5,691 bases of DNA from Nitrosopumilales archaeon (GTDB lineage Archaea > Thermoproteota > Nitrososphaeria > Nitrososphaerales > Nitrosopumilaceae): assembly GCA_016176745.1 (NCBI GenBank), contig JACOWO010000015.1, positions 1 to 5,691 on the forward strand. The letters run 5' to 3'. Below, piece after piece: positions 1 through 5,611 of the stretch. A program made the position numbers and the translations under genes. Position 1 is the first letter of the stretch, and every line of letters begins with the position of its first letter. The notes under the pieces are model-generated. The model was not told the DNA's origin, made no database searches, and saw nothing but the letters and a program-made list of their open reading frames with translations.

Positions 1-71
1 TTGAGATTGAAAAAAAAGAATCACAAAATCTAGTAAAGTTAAAGGACGGTATAACCGGTGAGGGCCAATGA
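1..71 (+). CDS. C-terminal end of an upstream gene (partial)
   Basis: A reading frame entering from the left edge (first full codon at position 3) stays open for 22 codons and stops at TGA 69-71. The tail is lysine- and glutamate-rich and ends in ITGEGQ. The stop overlaps the ATG of the next gene as ATGA, a common arrangement for coupled genes in archaeal operons, and the next gene has a Shine-Dalgarno but no TATA-like box 26-30 bp upstream. Both points favour a real upstream gene in the same transcript. The other two frames stop at 2-4 and 31-33, so an upstream gene could instead end there. Too little is visible to name a product. Confidence 0.42.
   Translation, partial: EIEKKESQNLVKLKDGITGEGQ
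57..64 (+). promoter_or_regulatory. Shine-Dalgarno for the exported helical protein
   Basis: GGTGAGGG lies just before the ATG at 68. Its GGTG core ends 7 nt from the start and can pair with the conserved CACC of the 16S rRNA 3' end. It supports the ATG at 68 and fits translation from a polycistronic mRNA shared with the upstream frame. Confidence 0.55.
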
Positions 72-1345
72 ATAAAACCCATTTTGTTATGTTATTTTTG
101 ATTGCAAGTCTGCTAGGTACCATTTCAACTTATGCCTATGCAGAATCAGAAACAGAATCGCTAGTTAGACTTGCGACGCAAGCAAGGGATCACATAAAAC
201 TTGAACTCTCAAATACAGAATCAGTATCTAACGAAATAAAGAAATTATATGAACAAGGTTCTGCCGAAATAGACGCATTAAACAATGCTGCCAAAGAGGA
301 AAATGCTGAAGAAGCTAGAACTCACTTTTTGGCTGCAATGAAGATCTTTAAAGAAATTGGACAGCAAATTAGCCAAGTAAGGCCAGTTGCAGAGCGTGCG
401 TTAGCACAGGATACCAATACACAATACGGAATAAAGCCAGTTATTGATAGAATGGAAAAATATGTGGATAGGCTTAAAGGAATAGCTGAAAAAAATGGCG
501 TAGAAATTGATTTTCAGACGCTTGACGAATTAATAATCACTGCAAAAAATAATTACAACAGTGGAGATCTTGGATCTGCAGAAAAGACTATCGGCATACT
601 AGAATCACTAACACTTGATGTTTATAATGTACTCAAAGATAACGCCGATCAAAAGAAGACTATACGTGCAAAAGATTTTGCTGAAAAGCAAATACAACGA
701 GTTGATACACTTATTGTACAAGCAAAGGATCTAGGCTTATCAGAAAACATAACCAAAAACCTAGAGCAATCAAGACTACAACTCATTAAAGCATCTAATT
801 CAAGCCAAATAGTAAAACAGACTAGAATAATTATTACACTTAAAAATCAGTTTGATGAATCAAAAGCAAATAGAATAGATGCCATAATTAACGACCTTGA
901 AGCAAAATTAGACAAACTATCAACTAGTAAGCGCATTGATACAACCAAACTAGATAAAGCAAAAAGCATGCTTGATGAATTAAAAATTCTTATTTCAAAA
1001 GGCAATCTTGAAGATGCTTTCAAATTATTTAACACGTTAAATGTATTCATAAATGATATTGAAAACACAAAAATCGATAAGAACGAGGTTAACTCTCTAC
1101 GATCTGAATCTCTTTCAGAGTCAAAAACAGAAAGGATCAAGCTAAAAATTCAACAATTAGAAAATGAATTACATGACTTGGCAGCAAAAGCAGAGAAAAA
1201 CGCTGCTGCTAAACGTTGGATCAAAAACTCACTCTCATTATTAGAACAAGCAAAATCCCAAGCTGACGACTCACCAAAAGACGCATTAAACAAAATTTCT
1301 GAAGTTGAAAAGACACTCAAAAAATTGTATAGAATGCTTCAATAA
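68..1345 (+). CDS. Exported, all-helical coiled-coil repeat protein of unknown function
   Basis: I do not recognise a named family. Residues 1-25 form a signal peptide: Asn-Lys start, hydrophobic core at about 6-19, and an AYA cleavage site at 23-25. The protein is therefore expected outside the membrane, with no second membrane segment. The mature 400 residues are highly charged (Lys, Glu, Asp, Gln, Asn), have no cysteine and only one tryptophan (W384), and look almost wholly helical. A degenerate helical-hairpin unit recurs at about 31-98, 129-182, 208-262, 268-330 and 356-420. Each unit begins with a heptad-like helix (VDRL, VDTL, IINDLEAKL, IQQLENEL) and most contain a short turn such as GDLGSAEK or GNLEDAFK before the last helix. 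A scaffold or cell-surface role is possible but inferred only from composition. The start is fixed by the signal peptide, the Shine-Dalgarno at 57-64 and the ATGA overlap with the preceding frame. The CDS assignment is secure; the function is unknown. Confidence 0.88.
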   Translation: MNKTHFVMLFLIASLLGTISTYAYAESETESLVRLATQARDHIKLELSNTESVSNEIKKLYEQGSAEIDALNNAAKEENAEEARTHFLAAMKIFKEIGQQISQVRPVAERALAQDTNTQYGIKPVIDRMEKYVDRLKGIAEKNGVEIDFQTLDELIITAKNNYNSGDLGSAEKTIGILESLTLDVYNVLKDNADQKKTIRAKDFAEKQIQRVDTLIVQAKDLGLSENITKNLEQSRLQLIKASNSSQIVKQTRIIITLKNQFDESKANRIDAIINDLEAKLDKLSTSKRIDTTKLDKAKSMLDELKILISKGNLEDAFKLFNTLNVFINDIENTKIDKNEVNSLRSESLSESKTERIKLKIQQLENELHDLAAKAEKNAAAKRWIKNSLSLLEQAKSQADDSPKDALNKISEVEKTLKKLYRMLQ

Positions 1346-1358
1346 TCTGACACAAACT

Positions 1359-1368
1359 TCATATACAT
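1359..1368 (+). promoter_or_regulatory. Possible TATA box for the 53-codon membrane protein
   Basis: CATATACA at 1360-1367 is centred about 29-30 bp before the ATG at 1393. An archaeal TATA box normally lies 26-27 bp before the transcription start, so the mRNA would begin within a few bases of the ATG. No Shine-Dalgarno is visible before that ATG, which fits a nearly leaderless message. The match is short and the region AT-rich, so this is suggestive only. Confidence 0.35.
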
Positions 1369-1392
1369 TTTAGAATTTCTGTTGGCGTTGGT

Positions 1393-1554
1393 ATGCCTAT
1401 GATGGTTGTTGGCGCACTAATTGCATTCTTGTGGGCACCAACAGCATTTGACCTAGGTGAAACAGTGGAATTTGTTGGAGGATTAATCGGAATTTTAGGA
1501 GTAGTATTTTTCATTTCTGGTTTATTTTATACTAAAGAACCAGTAATGTCATAA
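1393..1554 (+). CDS. Small two-helix membrane protein (53 aa), unknown function
   Basis: ATG at 1393 opens a 53-codon frame ending in TAA at 1552-1554. The protein starts MPMMVVGALIAFLWAP. Hydrophobic segments at about 3-18 and 27-46 are joined by a short acidic loop (D20, E23, E26), and a short polar tail (TKEPVMS) follows. Glycine spacing in the second segment (GGLIGILG) suits helix packing. The frame fills most of the 259-bp gap between the helical protein and queE, and a TATA-like box lies at the right distance upstream. The frame is open back to 1351 but has no ATG, GTG or TTG before 1393, so this start is the only conventional one; the second or third Met (residues 3 and 4) are alternatives. 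I cannot name a family. The composition of two membrane segments without stops makes chance unlikely, though not excluded. Confidence 0.6.
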   Translation: MPMMVVGALIAFLWAPTAFDLGETVEFVGGLIGILGVVFFISGLFYTKEPVMS

Positions 1555-1574
1555 CTATTGCTATAATCTTATTG

Positions 1575-1583
1575 AATAAATAA
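1575..1583 (+). promoter_or_regulatory. Putative TATA box of the queE-folE operon
   Basis: AATAAATAA begins exactly 30 bp before the TTG start of queE and is centred 26 bp from it. The same nonamer occurs at the same distance before the 84-residue membrane protein gene. queE has no Shine-Dalgarno, so transcription starting at or beside the TTG (leaderless mRNA) is the simplest reading. Confidence 0.5.
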
Positions 1584-1604
1584 CAACCATTCATAATTAA
1601 ATCC

Positions 1605-2318
1605 TTGAAAGTAAGACTGTTTGAGATATTCACATCTGTGGAAGGTGAGGGGATACTTTATGGAACAAAGACATTATTTGTTAGACTGGCAGGTTGTCCT
1701 TTCACATGTTTTTATTGTGATACTATAGAGGCACTTCCTATGAATTCTGGCACAGAGTATTCATTAGAAGAAGCCTGTAAAATAATAAATTCCAAATTAC
1801 AAGACAAAACCTACAAAGTTAATTTTACAGGAGGGGATCCTCTCATTCAACACGAAGCAGTTAGGGAAATGGCAAAACATGTAAAATCAAAAAACATCCC
1901 TACATATCTCGAGTCATCATGTTTTGACTCTGCTAAATTTTCTGAGGTTGTACCGTTTATTGATTTTGTAAAAATTGAATTTAAGACCAAGGACTCTGAA
2001 TTTGTCGATCCTAAACACTATTCAACACTCATGGAAAATGCGTTTGAATGTCTTAAAACATCAGTATTACTAAAGAAAATAACATACATCAAAATTGTAG
2101 TTAGCTCAAAAACGGATTTACCATCATTTAAAGAACTAATCAAGAGAATCTTTAATACAATTTCTAAAACTGATATTGCGGGATTTATAATACAACCAAC
2201 CTACGGTATAGCCGAGCCAAGCTTGGAGCAACTCTTGAAATTTTATGACATAGTATATCCTCTCTATAATGAGGTACGTATAATACCACAATTACACAAA
2301 TTGATAGGTGCTCCATAA
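1605..2318 (+). CDS. queE: 7-carboxy-7-deazaguanine synthase (radical SAM enzyme QueE)
   Basis: QueE converts 6-carboxy-5,6,7,8-tetrahydropterin to 7-carboxy-7-deazaguanine, the third step from GTP to preQ0, using SAM and a [4Fe-4S] cluster. Visible features are the N-terminal SVEGEG motif (11-16), the canonical CX3CX2C cluster site C31/C35/C38 followed by D39-T40, the SAM-contacting TGGDP loop (75-79), the QPTY motif (197-200) and the C-terminal PQLHKLIG (228-235). The length of 237 residues is normal. GGDP in place of the commoner GGEP is a mild deviation. The TTG start is chosen because the motif begins at residue 11, no ATG lies between it and the in-frame stop at 1581-1583, and a TATA-like box is centred 26 bp upstream. 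The TAA stop overlaps the folE ATG by one base, implying coupled translation. In archaea the product feeds archaeosine in tRNA. Confidence 0.93.
   Translation: MKVRLFEIFTSVEGEGILYGTKTLFVRLAGCPFTCFYCDTIEALPMNSGTEYSLEEACKIINSKLQDKTYKVNFTGGDPLIQHEAVREMAKHVKSKNIPTYLESSCFDSAKFSEVVPFIDFVKIEFKTKDSEFVDPKHYSTLMENAFECLKTSVLLKKITYIKIVVSSKTDLPSFKELIKRIFNTISKTDIAGFIIQPTYGIAEPSLEQLLKFYDIVYPLYNEVRIIPQLHKLIGAP
2306..2310 (+). promoter_or_regulatory. Shine-Dalgarno of folE inside the queE end
   Basis: AGGTG lies within the last codons of queE with a 7-nt spacing to the folE ATG at 2318. It supports that start and internal translation from a queE-folE mRNA. Confidence 0.6.
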
Positions 2319-2878
2319 TGGATGAAGAAAGAGTACGAAAACTAATCAGGGAATTAATAATTGAGATAGGTGAGGACCCAACCAGAGAGGGTTTACGCGA
2401 AACACCAAACAGAATAGTTGACATGTATAAGGAGATCTTTTCAGGATATGATTCTGACTCTGAACTATCAATTCAATTCTCTGAAGATTCCGATGCAGTC
2501 ATTGCAAAAGACATCCAGTTCTATTCAATGTGTGAGCATCACATGCTGCCATTTTTTGGCAAAATACACATTGCATATTCCCCTAACGGAAGGGTATTTG
2601 GAATCTCAAAATTGGTCCGTTTGGTAGAAAAATATTCAAAAAGACTGCAAATTCAAGAACGACTTACAAAAAACATAGCAGATGAGCTATTTGTACAAGG
2701 TGTAAAAGGAGTTGCCGTGGTTATAGAGGCAGAACATCTATGCATGAAAATGCGAGGAGTAAGAAACGATGCAAAAATGACTACACATGCATTTAGAGGA
2801 GTTTATGAAAGAAAAGAAGATCGAAAAGATATCATTGCTATGATAAAAAACAATACCAACTCTTCTTCGTTTGCCTAA
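2318..2878 (+). CDS. folE: GTP cyclohydrolase I (FolE, type IA)
   Basis: FolE hydrolyses and rearranges GTP to 7,8-dihydroneopterin triphosphate, the entry step to preQ0 and also to pterins and folates. Family motifs appear in order: [14 protein letters not shown] (20-33), the zinc and active-site segment MCEHHMLPF (71-79), [13 protein letters not shown] (91-103), QIQERLT (111-117) and [11 protein letters not shown] (139-149). By comparison with the E. coli enzyme, the zinc ligands are C72, H75 and C142, and H74 is the catalytic-site histidine. The 186-residue length corresponds to the compact core without the longer N-terminal extension of some bacterial enzymes. It overlaps queE by one base (TAATG) and has its own AGGTG, so the two are probably made together. 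This coupling points to deazaguanine supply as its main job; folate or pterin synthesis is an additional possibility. Many Euryarchaeota instead use the unrelated type IB enzyme. Confidence 0.95.
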   Translation: MDEERVRKLIRELIIEIGEDPTREGLRETPNRIVDMYKEIFSGYDSDSELSIQFSEDSDAVIAKDIQFYSMCEHHMLPFFGKIHIAYSPNGRVFGISKLVRLVEKYSKRLQIQERLTKNIADELFVQGVKGVAVVIEAEHLCMKMRGVRNDAKMTTHAFRGVYERKEDRKDIIAMIKNNTNSSSFA

Positions 2879-2891
2879 ATCTTTCTGAAAA

Positions 2892-2900
2892 AATAAATAA
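2892..2900 (+). promoter_or_regulatory. Putative TATA box of the 84-residue membrane protein gene
   Basis: AATAAATAA begins 30 bp before the GTG at 2922 and is centred 26 bp from it, the same sequence and spacing as before queE. The purine-rich GAAAAA directly upstream could serve as a TFB recognition element. No Shine-Dalgarno precedes the GTG, which fits a leaderless transcript. Confidence 0.5.
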
Positions 2901-2921
2901 TCATCCCATAAGACAACGTAT

Positions 2922-3176
2922 GTGGGAGTACACAACAACATACACATACCAAAAGAGTCATGGCCTTATTGGACTTGGAAAGCCATTGAATTCTTTATAG
3001 TTCTGGCAGTATCAGCACTAGTTTCAAGAGAAATCACAGGCATGTTTGTACAAATGGGTTTTGATGCACAAATGCAAAACTGGATCTTTTGGGGAATTGC
3101 GGGGGCAATTTTTGTTGGATGGTATATTATAATCAGATGGTTGATACTGAAAAAACCAATCTTGGAAAACCGATAG
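2922..3176 (+). CDS. Small two-helix membrane protein (84 aa), unknown function
   Basis: I do not recognise a named family. The N-terminus is polar and tryptophan-rich (W14, W17, W19), followed by hydrophobic segments at about 19-35 and 53-76, and a basic tail (LKKPILENR). The segments are separated by a short polar stretch (REITGMFVQMGFDAQMQN), giving a hairpin topology. Six tryptophans in 84 residues suggest interfacial anchoring. GTG at 2922 is the first conventional start after the in-frame stop at 2898-2900, and the TATA-like box centred 26 bp upstream supports it as a leaderless start. An ATG two bases earlier belongs to another frame that closes after 26 codons. The gene lies 43 bp after folE but seems to have its own promoter, so a link to deazaguanine synthesis is not implied. 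It ends 14 bp from the convergent queC stop. Confidence 0.75.
   Translation: MGVHNNIHIPKESWPYWTWKAIEFFIVLAVSALVSREITGMFVQMGFDAQMQNWIFWGIAGAIFVGWYIIIRWLILKKPILENR
3150..3155 (-). terminator. Possible oligo-T terminator for the GTPase-thrB-queC operon
   Basis: On the - strand a run of six T lies about 36 nt past the queC stop, with a shorter T4 at 3187-3190 just after the stop. Archaeal termination often needs only U-rich RNA. The T6 run lies inside the 3' end of the facing membrane protein gene, so the two transcripts would overlap. Confidence 0.3.
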
Positions 3177-3190
3177 CAAACAGAATAAAA

Positions 3191-3865
3191 CTAACTCAAA
3201 TATCTTGTCTTGTCTAAAATTTTAGCTTTTACAAAAGCAGCCTTGCGGTTGTTACATGATTCACATCTACCACAATGCAATTTCGTATTTGAATAGCAAC
3301 TCCACGTTCTAAACAACAAATCACCAACAATTTCATGACCTCTTTTTAGCAACTCGCTTTTAGAAAGTGATTCATTAAACGGTGTCCAAATTCTTAATTT
3401 CTTTCTTATTCCATTTTTTATCCCGTCAATCTCTCCTTGATTTAACGCAAGCTCCATTTTCTTTGAAAAAGAAGGACGACAATCTGGATAAAATACATCC
3501 CCTCTATGTGCGCCATATGCAACCAAAGATGCATTTAGTGTAAATGCCCACGCAGAAGCAATTGACAAAAACACGGCATTTCGTATTGGAACTACAATTG
3601 AATAATTAAATTTCTGAGGTATTGGTCTTGTTGTACTTGTAAGGACATTGGTTTTACCATAAAGATCTTTCATGAAACCAATATCTACAATTTTGTGTTT
3701 TTTTAGTTTGAGACTTTTAGCAAGACTCTTTGCAGTTTTTAGCTCTTTGCTAGCTCGCTGTCCATATGCAAATGTGATTCCATATAGATCATATTTTGAT
3801 TTCAGGTAGGCACACGTACACACAGAATCTAATCCGCCACTAAAAACTACTACAGCTCTTTTCAA
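3191..3865 (-). CDS. queC: 7-cyano-7-deazaguanine (preQ0) synthase QueC
   Basis: QueC converts 7-carboxy-7-deazaguanine to preQ0 using ATP and ammonia, the last step before insertion into archaeal tRNA. Diagnostic features are the N-type ATP pyrophosphatase loop SGGLDS (9-14), VPIRNAVFLSIA (92-103), HRGDVFYPDCRPSF (120-133) and the zinc site C190-X7-C198-GR-C201-ES-C204. The 224-residue length is that of a plain QueC with no fused glutamine-amidotransferase domain, so it is not the Gat-QueC variant. The start is TTG, placing SGGLDS at the usual distance from the N-terminus, with a GGTG Shine-Dalgarno 8 nt upstream. It is the last gene of the - strand group, 17 nt after thrB, and converges on the 84-residue membrane protein gene. 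Its pathway partners queE and folE lie on the opposite strand about 0.3 kb and more away. Confidence 0.95.
   Translation of the reverse strand: MKRAVVVFSGGLDSVCTCAYLKSKYDLYGITFAYGQRASKELKTAKSLAKSLKLKKHKIVDIGFMKDLYGKTNVLTSTTRPIPQKFNYSIVVPIRNAVFLSIASAWAFTLNASLVAYGAHRGDVFYPDCRPSFSKKMELALNQGEIDGIKNGIRKKLRIWTPFNESLSKSELLKRGHEIVGDLLFRTWSCYSNTKLHCGRCESCNNRKAAFVKAKILDKTRYLS
3220..3230 (+). terminator. Possible T-rich terminator for the 84-residue membrane protein transcript
   Basis: Two T4 runs (3220-3223 and 3227-3230) lie 44-54 nt after the stop at 3176. They could act as a U-rich archaeal terminator within the antisense of the queC end. Short T runs are frequent in such AT-rich DNA, so support is weak. 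Confidence 0.22.
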
Positions 3866-3873
3866 TACAATAA

Positions 3874-3877
3874 CACC
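3874..3877 (-). promoter_or_regulatory. Shine-Dalgarno of queC
   Basis: GGTG on the - strand lies in the 17-nt gap between the thrB stop and the queC TTG, with an 8-nt spacer. It supports the unusual TTG start and translation from the upstream operon mRNA. Confidence 0.5.
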
Positions 3878-3882
3878 AAATA

Positions 3883-4800
3883 CTAGAGATCAATTGCCCC
3901 TTTGCAGGGCCTACAGATTATAGTCTGACAGTTTGTATTAGATGAGGCAAAACCCCTTTTCATAGCTGCACAAATCTTTTTTTGATTAGATGATTTTGTT
4001 GTAAAGGCTATTACAGATGGACCAGCGCCACTTATTGTTACTCCATTAGCACCAGCATCTAACGCATTTTCCTTGACTTGTTTAAAACCAGGAATCATGT
4101 GTTGTCTTACAGGTTCAACTATTACATCTTTGACTGACTTTCCAATAAGTATAGGATCTTTTTTCATAAATCCTGCTACAATTGCAGCTGCATTTGATAA
4201 ATTGGCGATACCATCTGCAAGCTTTATTATTTTTGGAACAACGCTACGTGATACCTCTGTTTTCTTTGCTGGCACTTTTAGGTCTGGAATGGCAATGCAC
4301 AAGACAAGGTCACTAGGCGGTTCAATCCGAATTACATCAAGAGGATTTGTTCTTACAATTACAAAACCGCCTAAAACCGATGCTGCTACGTTATCATAAT
4401 GAATTGAACCAACACTGGCCTTTTCGCCTGCACCTGCAAATTTAACTAGCGAGTTATTATCCAAATCCAGCTGAAACAGCCTATTCATAGCAACTACTGC
4501 TGCTGAAGCCGAAGCTGCACTACTCCCAACACCAAAACCTGCTGGAACACCTTTTTTGATTTTAACTTCAATTCCATCTTTTATCTTAAACTTGTTTGCA
4601 AGCTCGGTTACAACAACACCAGCAGTATTTTTTTTTGGAACAACAGGAATTGAATCCGAAGTAATAATTCTGATTCCTTTTCCTTTTTTTGTAATGGTTA
4701 TCTCATCAAAAAAAGCATCCAATGCAAGACCAAACACATCAAAACCAGGCCCCAAGTTTGCAGTAGATGAGGGAGCCCTTACAGTTACACTTGATGCCAC
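3883..4800 (-). CDS. thrB: Homoserine kinase (GHMP kinase family)
   Basis: ThrB phosphorylates L-homoserine with ATP to O-phosphohomoserine, the substrate of threonine synthase. GHMP kinase motifs appear in order: PSSTANLGPGFD (10-21), the phosphate-binding loop PAGFGVGSSAAS (86-97), HYDNVAASVLGG (134-145) and the C-terminal SGAGPSV (257-263). The first motif with the GPGFDVFGLAL continuation is characteristic of homoserine kinase rather than mevalonate or shikimate kinases. The 305-residue length is normal. The start is GTG at 4800, sharing its G with the TAG stop of the GTPase gene (TAGTG), and has an AGAGGT Shine-Dalgarno 9 nt upstream; no nearer ATG suits the motif position. The last residues hold three cysteines (C291, C296, C299), with CRPC near the end, of unknown meaning. 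Neither thrC nor a homoserine dehydrogenase gene is in the window, so substrate assignment rests on the motifs. Confidence 0.93.
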   Translation of the reverse strand: MASSVTVRAPSSTANLGPGFDVFGLALDAFFDEITITKKGKGIRIITSDSIPVVPKKNTAGVVVTELANKFKIKDGIEVKIKKGVPAGFGVGSSAASASAAVVAMNRLFQLDLDNNSLVKFAGAGEKASVGSIHYDNVAASVLGGFVIVRTNPLDVIRIEPPSDLVLCIAIPDLKVPAKKTEVSRSVVPKIIKLADGIANLSNAAAIVAGFMKKDPILIGKSVKDVIVEPVRQHMIPGFKQVKENALDAGANGVTISGAGPSVIAFTTKSSNQKKICAAMKRGFASSNTNCQTIICRPCKGAIDL

Positions 4801-5558
4801 TAATCTTCTACCTCTTCGCCTAAGTTAATTGCTCTGCTTAAAGCAATTTCTAAATTAACAATTCCCTCGCCTGTTACATTTGAAATAGGAATCAAGCCCT
4901 GAGCAAATCCACTCAAATTTAAACCTCTTAACACATTAGTGATAAGAGAATAGGTCTCTCCATCAGCTTCTTTTGCAATTGCTTCTTCAAGTGTTCTTAA
5001 GTTAGACGACCAGCTAAGAACATCTTTTAATTTTTCACCAATGAGATCACTTTTTGTTAAAACATTAACAGTTGGAACGTCCAGTCTTAACTTAATCGAG
5101 GTTGCAAGAAGTGAGAGTGAAACGAAATTAACTGGTGATGTAATTAACGAACCATCAAAAAGAAAGATATTTGCTTTTTCTTCAGATCGTAAATTTTGTA
5201 TAAAAAACGGGCCACTAGTTCTATATGCAAATAGTTCGATTTGACCAGGGGTATCAACCAACAGATAATCAGGATTGGTTCTATCTACCTCATTTTGCAG
5301 TTCATCAATTTTTGATGCAATAAGATCATTTGCCATAATCAAAGAGCCGTTTGGACCCAAATCATATTGATGCATTATAGAAACAATGTCAACATAATCT
5401 CTAACATCAATATCACATGTATATGGTAAAGAATCAACGCCTGGATCTAAATTGAGTACTGCTGCAAATGCACCATTTCGTGTATAATATTCGTAAATCT
5501 TTGATGTGAGTAAAGATTTTCCAGATCCTGCAGTGCCGGTAACAAAAATAGTTTTCAA
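4800..5558 (-). CDS. GPN-loop GTPase (PAB0955-like)
   Basis: GPN-loop GTPases of Archaea and Eukarya act as homodimers or heterodimers, each inserting a Gly-Pro-Asn loop into the nucleotide site. Eukaryotic relatives (GPN1/Npa3 group) assist RNA polymerase II assembly; the archaeal role is poorly defined. Visible motifs are the P-loop GTAGSGKS (8-15), NLDPG (36-40), the signature LGPNGS (67-72), G3 DTPGQIELF (102-110), G4 TKSD (168-171) and a G5-like ISN (225-227). The 252-residue length is typical. The TTG start puts the P-loop at residue 8. An in-frame TAA three codons upstream rules out an earlier start, and a nearby ATG is out of frame. A TATA-like box is centred about 28 bp upstream and no Shine-Dalgarno is seen, so a leaderless message is likely. 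It heads the group with thrB (1-nt overlap) and queC. No specific partner is implied by these neighbours. Confidence 0.93.
   Translation of the reverse strand: MKTIFVTGTAGSGKSLLTSKIYEYYTRNGAFAAVLNLDPGVDSLPYTCDIDVRDYVDIVSIMHQYDLGPNGSLIMANDLIASKIDELQNEVDRTNPDYLLVDTPGQIELFAYRTSGPFFIQNLRSEEKANIFLFDGSLITSPVNFVSLSLLATSIKLRLDVPTVNVLTKSDLIGEKLKDVLSWSSNLRTLEEAIAKEADGETYSLITNVLRGLNLSGFAQGLIPISNVTGEGIVNLEIALSRAINLGEEVED
4810..4815 (-). promoter_or_regulatory. Shine-Dalgarno of thrB inside the GTPase gene end
   Basis: AGAGGT on the - strand lies in the last codons of the GTPase gene, 9 nt before the thrB GTG. With the TAGTG stop-start overlap it indicates coupled translation. Confidence 0.55.
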
Positions 5559-5581
5559 TCTTTTGCATTATTTTTTATTAG

Positions 5582-5590
5582 CTTATATTT
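5582..5590. promoter_or_regulatory. Putative shared bidirectional TATA box
   Basis: The sequence reads TTATATTT on the + strand (5583-5590) and AAATATAA on the - strand. It is centred about 26 bp before the + strand ATG at 5612 and about 28 bp before the - strand TTG at 5558. Those are TATA-to-transcription-start distances in both directions, and neither gene has a Shine-Dalgarno. The 53-bp gap contains no second box at the right distance for either gene. Confidence 0.45.
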
Positions 5591-5611
5591 GAATCATAAA
5601 AAAGTCATCGA

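Noticed and set aside
847..1140. 97-codon open frame on the - strand inside the helical protein gene
   Set aside because: It is fully antisense to a well-supported gene and its serine- and phenylalanine-rich product mirrors Glu/Lys-rich codons on the other strand. It shows no motif or start signal.
2185..2424. 79-codon - strand frame across the queE-folE junction
   Set aside because: It lies antisense to two recognised enzymes and has no family features.
2418..2627. 69-codon + strand frame inside folE
   Set aside because: It is a shifted frame of a gene with complete catalytic motifs and has no independent support.
2738..2947. 69-codon - strand frame over the folE end and the next promoter
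   Set aside because: It is antisense to folE and covers the putative promoter of the 84-residue gene; its composition is unlike a real protein.
2918..2949. Inverted repeat GTATGTG / CACATAC as a regulatory hairpin or operator
   Set aside because: The stem has only 7 bp with an 18-nt loop. The left arm would lie mostly upstream of a leaderless transcript, and such short repeats arise easily in this AT-rich DNA.
2920..3000. ATG at 2920 as the start of the gene after folE
   Set aside because: This frame closes with TAG at 2998-3000 after 26 codons and has no membrane segment. The GTG at 2922 opens the real 84-residue frame.
4073..4828. Two + strand frames (108 and 90 codons) opposite thrB
   Set aside because: Both are antisense to homoserine kinase, whose motifs are intact across the same DNA.
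5041..5244. 67-codon + strand frame opposite the GPN GTPase
   Set aside because: It is antisense to the G3 and G4 motif region of the GTPase and has no start signal or domain.
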